64,000 nt of DNA from NCBI GenBank assembly GCA_004011035.1, contig CP025734.1, positions 2,626,001 to 2,690,000 of the forward strand, written 5' to 3'. The position numbers were made by a program, and so were the translations under genes. This document shows positions 35,379 through 45,202 of this stretch, piece by piece. This DNA is from Bdellovibrio sp. qaytius (GTDB taxonomy: Bacteria; Bdellovibrionota; Bdellovibrionia; Bdellovibrionales; Bdellovibrionaceae). Numbering within the stretch: position 1 is the stretch's first letter; every line of letters begins with the position of its first letter. The notes under the pieces were generated by a model. That model ran no database searches and was not told the DNA's origin. It was given only the letters and a program-made list of their open reading frames with translations.

Positions 35379-37398
35379 GACAAACAATCCTTTATTGCAA
35401 AAATTCACTATTAAAGACCAAGCTGCTCCTTTTGATCAAATCAAGGTTGAGCACTACATGCCGGCTTTAGAAGAAGCCATCAAAGAAGCTAAAACTAACT
35501 TAGAAAAAATTAAAGCTGAAAAAAATGTAACGTTTGAAAATACGATCGTTGCTTTAGAACAACTTTCTGAAAAGTTAGATCGCGCATCTAATATTTATTT
35601 TAATTTATTTTCTGCCGAAGCTAATGAAGAGCACCAGGCTTTAGCGCAAAAGATTTCTCCGGTGATGTCGGCGTTCGCGTCTGATGTTTCTTTAGATGCA
35701 GACGTTTTTGCGAAAATTAAATTTATCTATGATAACCGTGTTCAATTAGGTCTAGCTGGCGAAGATTTAAAATTAACAGAAAAAATGTTTAAAGATTTTT
35801 CTCGCAACGGAGCTTTATTAACTCCTGAACAAAAAGAAAAATTACGCGCTTTAGATCAAGAGCTGTCTGTGCTCTCTCCGTTATTTTCTGAAAACAATTT
35901 AAAAGCGATCAATGCTTTTGAATTGTGGGTCACTGATAGCAAAGATTTAGCGGGCCTTCCTGAAGGCGCGATCGAAGCGGCCGCAATGTCTGCTGAAGCT
36001 AAAGGTAAAAAAGGCCAATGGTTATTTAACCTTCAAGGGCCTTCGTTAATTCCTTTTTTAACTTATGCTGATAACCGCACACTTCGTGAAAAAATGTGGC
36101 GCGCCTCTTCATCTAAAAACTTTAAAGATCAGTTTGATAACCAAGAGACAGTTTTAAAAATCGTTAAACTTTCTACTGAACGCGCCAACATCTTAGGTTT
36201 TAAAACTTATGCTGACTATGTTTTAGAAGAACGTATGGCTAAAGATGCGAACACTGTATTTCAATTTCTAGAAAAACTAATGGCGCCTTCAATGACTGCG
36301 GCTAAACGTGATTTAGACGAAGTTAAAAAATTCGCAGGCACTGATGATATTCGCCCATGGGATTTCGCTTACTACTCTGAAAAATTAAAAGAACTGAAAT
36401 ACTCTTTTAACGAAGAAGAATTACGTCCGTATTTTAAATTAGAAAACGTAGTTGAGGGTGTTTTTGAACACGCCCGCCGTTTATTTGGTTTAACTTTTAA
36501 AGAAGTTAACGATGTTCCTGTTTATCACCCGGATGTTAAAACTTATGAGGTGTATGAAGAAGGCACTAACAAATACATCGGTTTATTTTACACAGATTTC
36601 TTTCCGCGTGAGACTAAAAAATCTGGCGCCTGGATGACTTCATACCGTGAACAAGGCATGTGGTCTGGCGAAATTAAACGCCCTCATGTAAGTATCGTGT
36701 GTAACTTCACTAAACCGACTTCAACTAAGCCGTCTTTACTTTCGTATGACGAAGTGTCGACGTTATTTCATGAAATGGGCCACGCCCTTCATGGATTGTT
36801 ATCTGAGTGTAAATACAAATCTTTAGCGGGCACGAATGTGTACTGGGATTTCGTAGAGCTTCCATCTCAGATCTTAGAAAACTGGGTTAAAGAAAAAGAA
36901 GGCTTAGACGTATTTGCTAAACACTATGAAACTGGCGCACCGATTCCGGCTGAGTTAGTTGAAAAAATTAAACGTTCAGCGCAATTTCAATCGGGCTGGA
37001 TGAGCTTACGTCAGTTAACTTTCGGTTGGTTAGATATGAACTGGTACACTGCTAACCCAGCTTCAATCACTGATGTGGATGCTTTCGAAACGAAAACGTT
37101 AGAGCGTTTACGTTTATTACCTAAAGAAGACGGCCAAAACATGTCTGTCAGCTTTGGTCATATTTTCGGTGGTGGTTACGCTGCTGGATATTACTCTTAC
37201 AAATGGGCTGAAGTTTTAGATGCAGATGCTTTTGAATACTTTAAAGAAAAAGGGTTATTCAATAAAGAAGCCGGCACTAAATTTAAAAAAACTATTTTAA
37301 GCCGCGGTGGCACGGCTCACCCAATGGATTTATTTAAAGAATTTCGTGGTCGCGAACCAGATCCACAGGCTTTATTAAAACGTGATGGATTGGTGTAA
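35377..37398 (+). CDS. prlC: oligopeptidase A-like M3 metallopeptidase
   Basis: This 673-residue cytoplasmic thimet-type peptidase degrades short peptides. The zinc motif HEMGHALH has H465, E466 and H469, with the third ligand expected in the WDFVELPSQILENW helix about 25 residues on. Length and the helical N-terminal half fit PrlC/Dcp. No signal peptide. The ATG at 35377 is used because GAGG precedes it; an earlier start has no site. It lies 6 bases before nadK. Confidence 0.9.
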   Translation: MTNNPLLQKFTIKDQAAPFDQIKVEHYMPALEEAIKEAKTNLEKIKAEKNVTFENTIVALEQLSEKLDRASNIYFNLFSAEANEEHQALAQKISPVMSAFASDVSLDADVFAKIKFIYDNRVQLGLAGEDLKLTEKMFKDFSRNGALLTPEQKEKLRALDQELSVLSPLFSENNLKAINAFELWVTDSKDLAGLPEGAIEAAAMSAEAKGKKGQWLFNLQGPSLIPFLTYADNRTLREKMWRASSSKNFKDQFDNQETVLKIVKLSTERANILGFKTYADYVLEERMAKDANTVFQFLEKLMAPSMTAAKRDLDEVKKFAGTDDIRPWDFAYYSEKLKELKYSFNEEELRPYFKLENVVEGVFEHARRLFGLTFKEVNDVPVYHPDVKTYEVYEEGTNKYIGLFYTDFFPRETKKSGAWMTSYREQGMWSGEIKRPHVSIVCNFTKPTSTKPSLLSYDEVSTLFHEMGHALHGLLSECKYKSLAGTNVYWDFVELPSQILENWVKEKEGLDVFAKHYETGAPIPAELVEKIKRSAQFQSGWMSLRQLTFGWLDMNWYTANPASITDVDAFETKTLERLRLLPKEDGQNMSVSFGHIFGGGYAAGYYSYKWAEVLDADAFEYFKEKGLFNKEAGTKFKKTILSRGGTAHPMDLFKEFRGREPDPQALLKRDGLV

Positions 37399-37404
37399 TT
37401 GTCG

Positions 37405-38301
37405 ATGAAAGAAAAACACTTAAAGCTTAAAGAAAATAAAAAGATCGCTTTAGTTTACCGTATTCATTCACCTGAAGCGGTTCGCGTAGCTAAGAAAGTC
37501 GTCGAGAAATTACGTTCAAAACGTATTAAAGTTTTCACAGCTCCTGAGCAAAAACAATTAGACGGCACAACGATGTTAATTAGCTCGAATGAATTAAAAG
37601 AGATGAGCTTAGTGATTGTTTTAGGGGGCGATGGCACTTACTTACGTGCAGTGCGTTTACTTAAGGGTCACCAGGTTCCGATCCTCGGATTCAACATGGG
37701 TTACTTGGGCTTTTTAACGGCTCACAGTGTGGATGATGTTTTTGCAACGATTGATGAAACATTAAAAAATAAAATGGTTATTCATTCAAGATCACGCATT
37801 CATACTTCTGTTAAATTAAAAACTGGGCGCAGACTTAGTTTTGATGCTTTAAATGACGTAGTGATCGAGCGTGGTTCGTTTTCGCAATTGATCAGCACAG
37901 GTGTTTATTTTGATAAAAACTATGTGAACCACATTAAAGCCGATGGTGTGATTATTTCATCTCCAACGGGATCTACAGCTTACAACTTAGCTGCAGGTGG
38001 TCCGCTGTTGCACCCTGAAGTAAAAGCCTTGGTGCTAACACCGGTTGCCCCGCACTCTTTAACGACTCGTCCGTTGATTTTTCCTGATGATAAAAAAATT
38101 GTGATGAAGCTTGATCAACAAACTGCGACAGCTCATTTAATTATCGATGGACAAAAAGTTTTAGAACTTTCACAAGACGACGAAGTCACTATCAGCCGCT
38201 GCGAAATGGATCACATTATGATTCGTCGTGCGGGTCATAACTTTTTTGAATTATTAAAAGAAAAACTAAAATTTGGAGACCGTTATGCTTCAGGAACTTA
38301 G
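37405..38301 (+). CDS. nadK: NAD kinase
   Basis: This 298-residue protein has the GGDGTYLRA motif (about residues 73-81), NMGYLGFL, and SPTGSTAYNLAAGG with the conserved Gly/Ser/Thr of the active site. It makes NADP from NAD. The ATG at 37405 lies 6 bases after the oligopeptidase stop, so the genes are probably co-transcribed. It overlaps recN by 17 bases. nadK-recN neighbourhood is common in Gram-negative bacteria. Confidence 0.93.
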   Translation: MKEKHLKLKENKKIALVYRIHSPEAVRVAKKVVEKLRSKRIKVFTAPEQKQLDGTTMLISSNELKEMSLVIVLGGDGTYLRAVRLLKGHQVPILGFNMGYLGFLTAHSVDDVFATIDETLKNKMVIHSRSRIHTSVKLKTGRRLSFDALNDVVIERGSFSQLISTGVYFDKNYVNHIKADGVIISSPTGSTAYNLAAGGPLLHPEVKALVLTPVAPHSLTTRPLIFPDDKKIVMKLDQQTATAHLIIDGQKVLELSQDDEVTISRCEMDHIMIRRAGHNFFELLKEKLKFGDRYASGT

Positions 38302-39979
38302 AGTTTCTCAGTTTGCCATCATTGATTCTTTAAATATTGAATTTCAAAATGGCTTAAATATTTTATCAGGCGAAACAGGCTCTGGAAAATCAGTCTTGTT
38401 AAAAAGCTTAGCTTTACTGATGGGTGAAAAGGCTTCGGCTGACACTATTCGTACAGGCTGCACACAGGCTACGGTTGAAGGGTCATTTTATTTAAAACAT
38501 CGCCCTGACTTAAAGAAAAACTTAGAAGCTTTAGGAATTGAGGCTGACGATAACCAACTGATCGTTCGCCGTATTATCTCTGCCGGAGATAAATCAAAAG
38601 TGTATTTAAACGGTGTTTTATCTCCGCTAGCGCAGTTACGTGAAATCGTAGCACCCTTAATCGAAGTCACTGGGCCATCGGCTCCGCTCATCGAAATGAC
38701 AGGCCAGCATGACAACAGAAACTTAATGTCTAAGGCTTATCATTTAGATTTATTAGACCAATACGCAGGTCACTGGGATAAACGCTCACAGTTTGAATCG
38801 CAATACCATAACTGGCTAGAGATGAAAAACCAGATCACTGATTTTGAACGTAAATCTCAAGATAAAGCTCAACGTTTAGATTTTTTAAAATTTCAATTTC
38901 AAGAATTTGAAAAATTAGATCTTCAACCTGAAGATGCTGGGCTTGAAATCGAAATTAAAAAATTAAAAAACTCTTCTAAACTTTTACAGTTTGCCGATAT
39001 CTGCGACCAATTAGTTTATCAAGACGATGACAGCATTTCTGCGCGATTAAAAACGATTCATAAAAAAGCGCTTGAAGTAGCTCAGTTAGACCCGGCTCTT
39101 CAAGAAAAAATCGTGGTTCTAGATCAAGCACAAACCCTGATTGATGACGCGATTTACGCTGTACGCTCTTATGTTAATAAAATCGATGCTGATCCTGAGA
39201 TGCTTGAAGAAAAAGAATCTCGTTTATCACAAATTCGCAAATTACAAAAAAAGCACGGCGATGATTTAACAGCTTTAATGGATGTCTTTAATCAAATGGC
39301 TTCTGAAATTAAAGCTTTAGAAAATAGCGACCAGCATTTAGAGCAATTAAAAAAACAAGCGGCGATCTTAGAGCTTGAACTTAGAAAACAAGCTACAGAG
39401 ATGCACAAAACACGTGGAGCTCATGCTAAAAAATTGGCTACGAATGTAAATCAAGAGTTGTTAGATCTAAATATGAAAGGTGTGCTGTTTGACATCAGCG
39501 TGACCGCATTAGATCACCTCACATCAACTGGTATGACTGATGTTGAGTTCTTATCGCAAACTTCACCTAAAGACCCTAAGCGCCCTTTATCAAAGGCTGC
39601 CAGCGGTGGTGAACTATCTCGTATTTTATTATCACTTAAAAAATCGGCTGGAAAATCAGCTTTTCCACGCACTTATTTATTTGATGAAGTTGATACAGGC
39701 GTTTCAGGCACAACGGCTGAAAAAGTGGGTCGTAAGTTAAAAGAAATCGCTAAAGGCCAACAAGTTATTTGCGTAACGCATTTACCACAAGTGGCAGCGT
39801 TCGGCGATGTTCACTTCTCGATTCAAAAATCGACTCATAAAGATCAGGCTGTCATGACTGTGACCGAGCTCAAAAAACAAGACCGCGTTGAAGAGATAGC
39901 GCGCTTGATTTCTGGTGAAAAGATCACGAAAACGTCTATTGCCCATGCTCAAGAGTTAATTAAAGAATGCCAGATGTAA
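38285..39979 (+). CDS. recN: DNA repair protein RecN
   Basis: This 564-residue SMC-like ATPase of double-strand-break repair has Walker A GETGSGKS (about 29-36), long coiled coils from 150 to 390, signature SGGELSRIL, and Walker B YLFDEVDTGVSG. The ATG at 38285 has TTTGGAG upstream. It lies over the last 17 bases of nadK. Its 3' end overlaps the CheX-like gene on the other strand by 20 bases. Confidence 0.92.
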   Translation: MLQELRVSQFAIIDSLNIEFQNGLNILSGETGSGKSVLLKSLALLMGEKASADTIRTGCTQATVEGSFYLKHRPDLKKNLEALGIEADDNQLIVRRIISAGDKSKVYLNGVLSPLAQLREIVAPLIEVTGPSAPLIEMTGQHDNRNLMSKAYHLDLLDQYAGHWDKRSQFESQYHNWLEMKNQITDFERKSQDKAQRLDFLKFQFQEFEKLDLQPEDAGLEIEIKKLKNSSKLLQFADICDQLVYQDDDSISARLKTIHKKALEVAQLDPALQEKIVVLDQAQTLIDDAIYAVRSYVNKIDADPEMLEEKESRLSQIRKLQKKHGDDLTALMDVFNQMASEIKALENSDQHLEQLKKQAAILELELRKQATEMHKTRGAHAKKLATNVNQELLDLNMKGVLFDISVTALDHLTSTGMTDVEFLSQTSPKDPKRPLSKAASGGELSRILLSLKKSAGKSAFPRTYLFDEVDTGVSGTTAEKVGRKLKEIAKGQQVICVTHLPQVAAFGDVHFSIQKSTHKDQAVMTVTELKKQDRVEEIARLISGEKITKTSIAHAQELIKECQM

Positions 39980-40460
39980 TTTGGATATAACATCTTGAAT
40001 TAGCTATACGAAACGGGATGACCAGATGTCTGACATCCCCTTCTGGTACAGCTAATTTCGCCGTTAAATACATTTCTGGAATCGCCATTATAAATTTATA
40101 ACCCGTCGGGTTTAATATAGCCTTCATACGTCCGTAAATGATTCCTGTCAGTGCGCCCACACAATCTAAACTTTCGCTATTGATTTGCATGGGTGCGCGC
40201 CCCAAAAGCTTTGCCATAAGGGCTAAGATTGCACTTTCAGAAAAGTGCAATTGCAAAACCCCTTTTTGCTGTTCTGACTCAAGACTAATGCGACCACTGC
40301 CGCTGCCCACAGGCTCCCATCTATTTGCGATTAAGGCACTTTCAAAATCAGTTGGCAGCCGACACATCTCATAGAATGTTTCTCGCACGGCAGATGTGAT
40401 TGCTTTAGTTACGGCTTCATCAAACAGGAAGTTCTTATTTTCAGTATCAACAGTAGGCAT
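39960..40460 (-). CDS. CheX-like protein lacking the phosphatase residues
   Basis: This 166-residue protein has the CheX-type fold pattern: a middle DCVGALTGIIYGRMK segment (residues 99-113) and IAIP-like strand afterwards. Family phosphatases carry [DS]xxxExxN. Here D99 is present, but the Glu and Asn positions are A103 and G106, so dephosphorylation of CheY is probably lost. AAGGAT precedes the start. It may bind a response regulator, or serve another role such as in motility. Length near the usual 155. Confidence 0.7.
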   Translation of the reverse strand: MPTVDTENKNFLFDEAVTKAITSAVRETFYEMCRLPTDFESALIANRWEPVGSGSGRISLESEQQKGVLQLHFSESAILALMAKLLGRAPMQINSESLDCVGALTGIIYGRMKAILNPTGYKFIMAIPEMYLTAKLAVPEGDVRHLVIPFRIANSRCYIQITSGIL

Positions 40461-40521
40461 GCGAAATCCTTAAGTCATACAAGTATAACTAAAGATCTTT
40501 TTATTTATAACAATTATTTAG

Positions 40522-41289
40522 CTAGCTAGGCTGTTTTTTATTTATAAGAGTTGCTATGTTTTGAATCGAAACCTGACCTTGGTCGATTAAAAGGGCCACA
40601 GGCTCAACCAGCCACGTGCCTAAATTTATAGAACGTACTTTTTTGCCCGATACATCAAAACTGTAATCATCAAACACATGCATATGCCCTGTAACAATAA
40701 GATCAAAAGGCTCGGTGTTAAAAACTTTCATCGCATAGGCTTGAATCATCGCGCGCACTTTATCCGTATTTTGCAAAGCATAGTTGCTGCTTTTTTTACG
40801 GCTTTTTTTGCTGTGATTTTCACCCAATGTTTTCCAAAAACGGCCCGGCAAATTGTGCGCAAACCATTCGACCCATGGGCGTCTAACTTGTTCGCGGTAG
40901 GCTAAATACACGTGATCATCGGGGTTAATATAATCGCCATGTTCACAACGTACTTTTAAACCATCGATATTAAAAAAGGCTTCATTTTCATAAACGGGAA
41001 TATCTAAATATTTTGTCCAGAAGCGATCGATATGAAAATCATGATTACCTTCGAAGTAAACTAGTTTTCCGCCGCCTTTTTTGAATTTGCGAATCTCGTC
41101 GATCAATTGTTTGTAGTGGTCTTGCAGAACCTGACTGTCTGATAACCAAAAATCAAAGATATCACCCAGAAAATAAACTGAATGGCTTGATGGATTTTCA
41201 TTTAACCAAAAGAAAAAGCGCAATAGCAGATTGCCATTGCGCTCATTAATATCAGTAATATGAAGATCAGAGATAAACCAATGCTTCAT
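40522..41289 (-). CDS. lpxH: UDP-2,3-diacylglucosamine hydrolase
   Basis: This 255-residue calcineurin-like phosphoesterase has the metal-site motifs SDLHITD (D8/H10), GDIFDFW, EGNHDFH, EHGD and GHMHVFD in the right order. It releases UMP from UDP-2,3-diacylglucosamine in lipid A synthesis. It is 15 bases after the ftsZ stop, so division and lipid A genes probably share an mRNA. The C-terminal region is typical for LpxH. Confidence 0.9.
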   Translation of the reverse strand: MKHWFISDLHITDINERNGNLLLRFFFWLNENPSSHSVYFLGDIFDFWLSDSQVLQDHYKQLIDEIRKFKKGGGKLVYFEGNHDFHIDRFWTKYLDIPVYENEAFFNIDGLKVRCEHGDYINPDDHVYLAYREQVRRPWVEWFAHNLPGRFWKTLGENHSKKSRKKSSNYALQNTDKVRAMIQAYAMKVFNTEPFDLIVTGHMHVFDDYSFDVSGKKVRSINLGTWLVEPVALLIDQGQVSIQNIATLINKKQPS

Positions 41290-41304
41290 CTATTACTTTT
41301 CGAT

Positions 41305-42996
41305 CTATGTGTTTAGATCGAATCCTTGTTTTTTTCTGATGAAAGCTGGAACTTCCAAGATATCGCGCGCCATTTTACGTGCGTCTTCAATGTTACGATT
41401 TTCGCTGGGACGATCTTGTTGGCGTTCTTCAGTCATCATAGTTAATTGTTCAGGAGCTACATTTTTTTCATCAGCTGCAGTGGGTTGTGTTTCGCGAAAA
41501 GCGCGCGCTTTTGCTAACAACATATCACGAGCCGATGAAGCGTTAGTTGCTACCGGAGAAATTGCCGAAGATAAATCTTGGCTGAAAGTTTCATTCGTTT
41601 CTGCAGTGGCTTGAATTTCATGAGTCGGCGCCGTGTAAGCAGCCTGTGGCGCGGCTTCTGGCTGCGTGAAAGAATTCACAGACTCTTGCACTTGTGCAAT
41701 CGGTGGTAAAACCGGAGCTTGTTGCGGAGCTGGAGTTTGTGGAGGCATCATCATAGAAGTTTGCGGTTGAGCATACTGCTGTTGTTGCATCATTTGCGCA
41801 TACATTGCAGCTTGCTGTTGAGCTTGTTGCATAGTTTGTGCTGCGTGATTTACCGGTTGTTGCGGCTGCATCGGCTGCATCATTGGCATATTCGGCATTT
41901 GCGGCATAGCTTGTTGAGGCATTTGTGCAAAGTGCGGAACTTGCATTGGCGGTTGTTGAGGTAAATCAAACATGATCGATGGACCATTGTTTAAAAAAGT
42001 TTGCATGCTGTTCATTTGAGGTAAAACTTGCGTTTTATCTTCATTTGCAAAACCAGTCGCAATAACTGTAACGCGAACTTCGTCGATGATATTTGGATCG
42101 ATAACCGCACCAAAAATTACTTCAGCATCTTCGCTAGCTGCTTCAGTGATTAACATAGAAGCTTCATTCACTTCGTATAATGATAGATCAGATCCACCAG
42201 TTACGTTAATGATGATGCCAGTTGCTCCGTCGATTCTTACATTTTCTAATAACGGAGAAGAAATCGCTTGCGTTGCTGCTTCGATCGCACGGTTTTCACC
42301 TTTTGCAGAACCAGTTCCCATTAAAGCTAAACCTTTGTTAGCCATAACAGTTCTGATATCAGCGAAATCTAAGTTAATTAGACCGCGGATATTGATTAGA
42401 TCAGAAATACCTTTAACAGCTTGAAGTAAAACTTCATCAGCTTTTTTAAAAGTATCTACTAGAGGAGTTTTATCTCCGGCAATTGATAATAATTTTTGAT
42501 TTGGAATTACGATTAACGCATCAACATTATCTTTTAGTTCAGATAATCCGCCTTCAGCGTGTTTTGTACGTTTTTTACCTTCGAACACGAAAGGTTTTGT
42601 AACAACACCAATCGTAAGAGCACCAAGTTCACGCGCGATTTTCGCAACAACAGGAGCCCCTCCGGTACCTGTTCCCCCGCCCATTCCGGCAGTAACGAAA
42701 ACCATGTCTGATCCTTTAAGTTGCTCTACGATATGGTTATAAGATTCAATAGCTGATCTACGGCCGACATCTGGATTTGCACCAGCGCCTAAACCTTTTG
42801 TAAGATCTGCACCTAATTGGATTTTGTATCCGGCTTTACTTGAGTTCAAAGCTTGGATATCTGTGTTTGCTACTACGAATTCAACTCCGGCCATTCCGCC
42901 TTCGATCATTGTAGTTACTGCATTTGATCCGCCACCGCCGACGCCAACAACTTTAATATTTGCACCGATATTTACGTTCTCTTCTAATTCAAACAT
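41305..42996 (-). CDS. ftsZ: cell division GTPase FtsZ
   Basis: This 563-residue tubulin-like protein forms the Z ring. The GTP loop [11 protein letters not shown] and the T7 loop ([11 protein letters not shown]) are present. The core ends near residue 316. Then there is a long linker rich in Gln, Met, Pro and Ala (about 330-530), followed by VPAFIRKKQ, the conserved C-terminal peptide that binds FtsA. The full length is far above E. coli's 383 residues, all from the linker. Order: ftsQ, ftsA, ftsZ, lpxH. Confidence 0.97.
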   Translation of the reverse strand: MFELEENVNIGANIKVVGVGGGGSNAVTTMIEGGMAGVEFVVANTDIQALNSSKAGYKIQLGADLTKGLGAGANPDVGRRSAIESYNHIVEQLKGSDMVFVTAGMGGGTGTGGAPVVAKIARELGALTIGVVTKPFVFEGKKRTKHAEGGLSELKDNVDALIVIPNQKLLSIAGDKTPLVDTFKKADEVLLQAVKGISDLINIRGLINLDFADIRTVMANKGLALMGTGSAKGENRAIEAATQAISSPLLENVRIDGATGIIINVTGGSDLSLYEVNEASMLITEAASEDAEVIFGAVIDPNIIDEVRVTVIATGFANEDKTQVLPQMNSMQTFLNNGPSIMFDLPQQPPMQVPHFAQMPQQAMPQMPNMPMMQPMQPQQPVNHAAQTMQQAQQQAAMYAQMMQQQQYAQPQTSMMMPPQTPAPQQAPVLPPIAQVQESVNSFTQPEAAPQAAYTAPTHEIQATAETNETFSQDLSSAISPVATNASSARDMLLAKARAFRETQPTAADEKNVAPEQLTMMTEERQQDRPSENRNIEDARKMARDILEVPAFIRKKQGFDLNT

Positions 42997-43037
42997 TTGG
43001 GTTCCTCCCGAGATAAAAATTCCCTTTAAAAAACTTA

Positions 43038-44324
43038 TTAAAACAATTCAGTGAAAAACTTTTTCATTTTCGAAGTCACATCACTGATAGAATCTGACAT
43101 CGCTTCGCCAAATAATGACGTTGTTGAAAGGTCGCCTGTGCTATGCACGTAGTGATCTTTCTTAGTTTCTAAGGCGTGAAACAATAATCCGATAGCGGTT
43201 GCGAACTCGCCACCTTTAACAACATCTTTTAATCCACCAACTAATGCAGGATATCCACGGCGAAGCGGAAGATCGAAAATAAATTCTCCCATTTCAACCA
43301 TTCCGTCTAACTGGCTTGATCCACCTGTGATCACTAAGCCAGAACCTAATAAAGGTTGTAATCCGCTCATTTTAATATCGTGAGCGATCATATTTAAAAC
43401 TTCTTCAGCGCGCGCTTCTAAAATGTGCGCTAATTCTTTACGTAAAACTGTACGCGCCTTACGACCACCAACACCATCAACTTCGATTGTTTCTTGTTCA
43501 TCAACTAAAGTCGCTAATGCACAACCGTGTTTTTTCTTTAATATTTCAGCTGAAACTTGCGGAGTACGTAAACCTACAGCCACATCGTGAGTAAAGTGTG
43601 ATCCGCCGACTGGCACCATTGATGTGTGAGCCACTGATCCATTAATTAAATAAACCATCTTAGCAGAACCACCGCCGATATCGGCAACGCATACGCCAAG
43701 ATTTTTTTCATCAGAGCTAACTACAGATTTTGTAACAGCCACTTGATCCATAACAATACCGGCTACGCGAAGCCCGGCTTTTTCGATACATTTTGTTAAA
43801 TTTGAAATAGCAGATTGAGAAGCTGTCACGATATGAACGTTAGCTTCTAAACGAACACCCATCATACCGATGGGGTCAGTGATCCCATCTTGTTGATCGA
43901 TTTTAAATTCACGCGGTAACACGTGCATCACTGTGCGATCTGCCGGAATCATAATGGCTTTTGCAGCTTCGATCACGCGGTCGATATCTTGTTGGTTAAC
44001 TTCTTTGTTTTTTACCGCAACCATACCTTTTGAATCAAAAGATTGGATGTGAGAACCAGAAACAGAAACCCATACTTCAGAAACTTTAGAACCTGACATT
44101 AACTCAGCTTCTTCTTTAGCTCTGCGAATACATTCAGTCGTTGCTTCGATGTTAACAACAACGCCTTGCTTGATTCCTGAATTTGGAACTAAGCCTACGC
44201 CTGTAACTTCGATTGTAGTTTCATTTTTTTCATTAAGTGTAACATGAGACATCACTAGCTTTACAGCTGATGAACCGATGTCTAAAGACGCCAGAACTGG
44301 TCCAGAATATTTTGAAGCACTCAT
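43038..44324 (-). CDS. ftsA: cell division protein FtsA
   Basis: This 428-residue actin-like protein tethers FtsZ to the membrane. Seen: [13 protein letters not shown] (phosphate 1), the [10 protein letters not shown] subdomain-1C region, [11 protein letters not shown] (phosphate 2), [10 protein letters not shown], and a C-terminal amphipathic helix [14 protein letters not shown] precedes the ATG. It lies 41 bases before ftsZ. The leader upstream (108 bases after ftsQ) holds hairpins described separately. Confidence 0.96.
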   Translation of the reverse strand: MSASKYSGPVLASLDIGSSAVKLVMSHVTLNEKNETTIEVTGVGLVPNSGIKQGVVVNIEATTECIRRAKEEAELMSGSKVSEVWVSVSGSHIQSFDSKGMVAVKNKEVNQQDIDRVIEAAKAIMIPADRTVMHVLPREFKIDQQDGITDPIGMMGVRLEANVHIVTASQSAISNLTKCIEKAGLRVAGIVMDQVAVTKSVVSSDEKNLGVCVADIGGGSAKMVYLINGSVAHTSMVPVGGSHFTHDVAVGLRTPQVSAEILKKKHGCALATLVDEQETIEVDGVGGRKARTVLRKELAHILEARAEEVLNMIAHDIKMSGLQPLLGSGLVITGGSSQLDGMVEMGEFIFDLPLRRGYPALVGGLKDVVKGGEFATAIGLLFHALETKKDHYVHSTGDLSTTSLFGEAMSDSISDVTSKMKKFFTELF

Positions 44325-44394
44325 CCGTAAGCCTCGTTTTTAGTCCTGACAATTTTCGAAAGGACCTGTTGCAAATCTATTAAGCTAATCATAC

Positions 44395-44421
44395 GGACTA
44401 ATGTCTTCCAGACTATAGTCC
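44395..44421 (-). promoter_or_regulatory. long hairpin in the ftsQ-ftsA gap
   Basis: A 27-base inverted repeat has 10 base pairs interrupted by a 2x2 internal loop: GGACTA, AT, GTCT / AGAC, TA, TAGTCC around TCC. A second weaker stem, GTCCT/AGGAC, lies at 44343-44365, just before ftsA. No T run follows on the minus strand. It may tune the ftsQ to ftsA ratio by processing or stability; inference. Confidence 0.45.
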
Positions 44422-44432
44422 TTTATTTAAGC

Positions 44433-45200
44433 TTAAGGATTCTGCTGCAACCTGACAAGAACTTTTTTAGAAAGATTTGCGTCTATGACGCGAGCTTTAA
44501 GATCACGTTTTTCAAGATAATCCATCACTTGAGAAACGCGCGCAGATTTTACAGCGAATTGCTCTTCGCCTAATTTAATTTTTATGTTCGATTTTGCAAC
44601 TTCAACCCAGTAACCTTCTTTGCTATCAAACCCAATCTCAGAGATGAGTTTGTGCGAAAGTTTTCCTTCTTCAGGAAGAGATTTTAGAAGTTCAATGGCG
44701 ATTTTTCTTTTCGCAGAATCTTTAACAAACACTTCACCTTTTAACATCGCAAGCGGCGGTGCTTGTGTTGTGTCAACCTCGGGCAATAACGCCCCATCAC
44801 TCGTGACCGGGCGAACAAAACCTAACGCTAATCGGGCTTGATCAACGTAAAGTAAGCTTAAGATTTTCGGCTCAATTTCAACCGCGATGCCATTTGGCCA
44901 AGATCTTGAAATTCGAAAATCTTTGATCCAAGTTTTTGTTTTAATTTTATCTGAAACTTGCGACAAAGACAGTCGCCACAACGACTGCCCTTTGTACGCT
45001 GCTAACTCGGTATTGAGTACATCCATATAAGGCTTAGAAAAGTTTAACTGTTCAGATTGCGTTTTTACTTTTAAATCAATCTCTTCAATCGCAAAAAATC
45101 CGCGTTGATCTAGAGTGTAAACCGACGCAAATATAGCCGCCGGCACCAACACAAAAATAAACAATAAACGAAAATATAATCTAAGTCTTAGCCAATTCAC
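44433..45200 (-). CDS. ftsQ: cell division protein FtsQ
   Basis: This 255-residue protein has one membrane helix at about 10-30 and a POTRA-like periplasmic domain: residues 35-105 hold IEEIDLKV and WIKDFRISRSWPNGIAVEIEP. It recruits later division proteins. The GTG start at 45200 lies only 2 bases after the stop of the upstream secreted protein, suggesting one transcript. The dcw genes (mur, ddl) usually upstream of ftsQ are not here. Confidence 0.9.
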   Translation of the reverse strand: MNWLRLRLYFRLLFIFVLVPAAIFASVYTLDQRGFFAIEEIDLKVKTQSEQLNFSKPYMDVLNTELAAYKGQSLWRLSLSQVSDKIKTKTWIKDFRISRSWPNGIAVEIEPKILSLLYVDQARLALGFVRPVTSDGALLPEVDTTQAPPLAMLKGEVFVKDSAKRKIAIELLKSLPEEGKLSHKLISEIGFDSKEGYWVEVAKSNIKIKLGEEQFAVKSARVSQVMDYLEKRDLKARVIDANLSKKVLVRLQQNP

Positions 45201-45202
45201 GA

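Noticed and set aside
40501-40545. TAGCTAGCTA palindrome and T run as a terminator of lpxH
   Set aside because: The T run is in the coding end of lpxH and the palindrome spans its stop without a separate stem and loop.
41719-41964. antisense reading frame rich in His/Leu/Arg
   Set aside because: It is the mirror of the Gln/Met/Pro linker of FtsZ.
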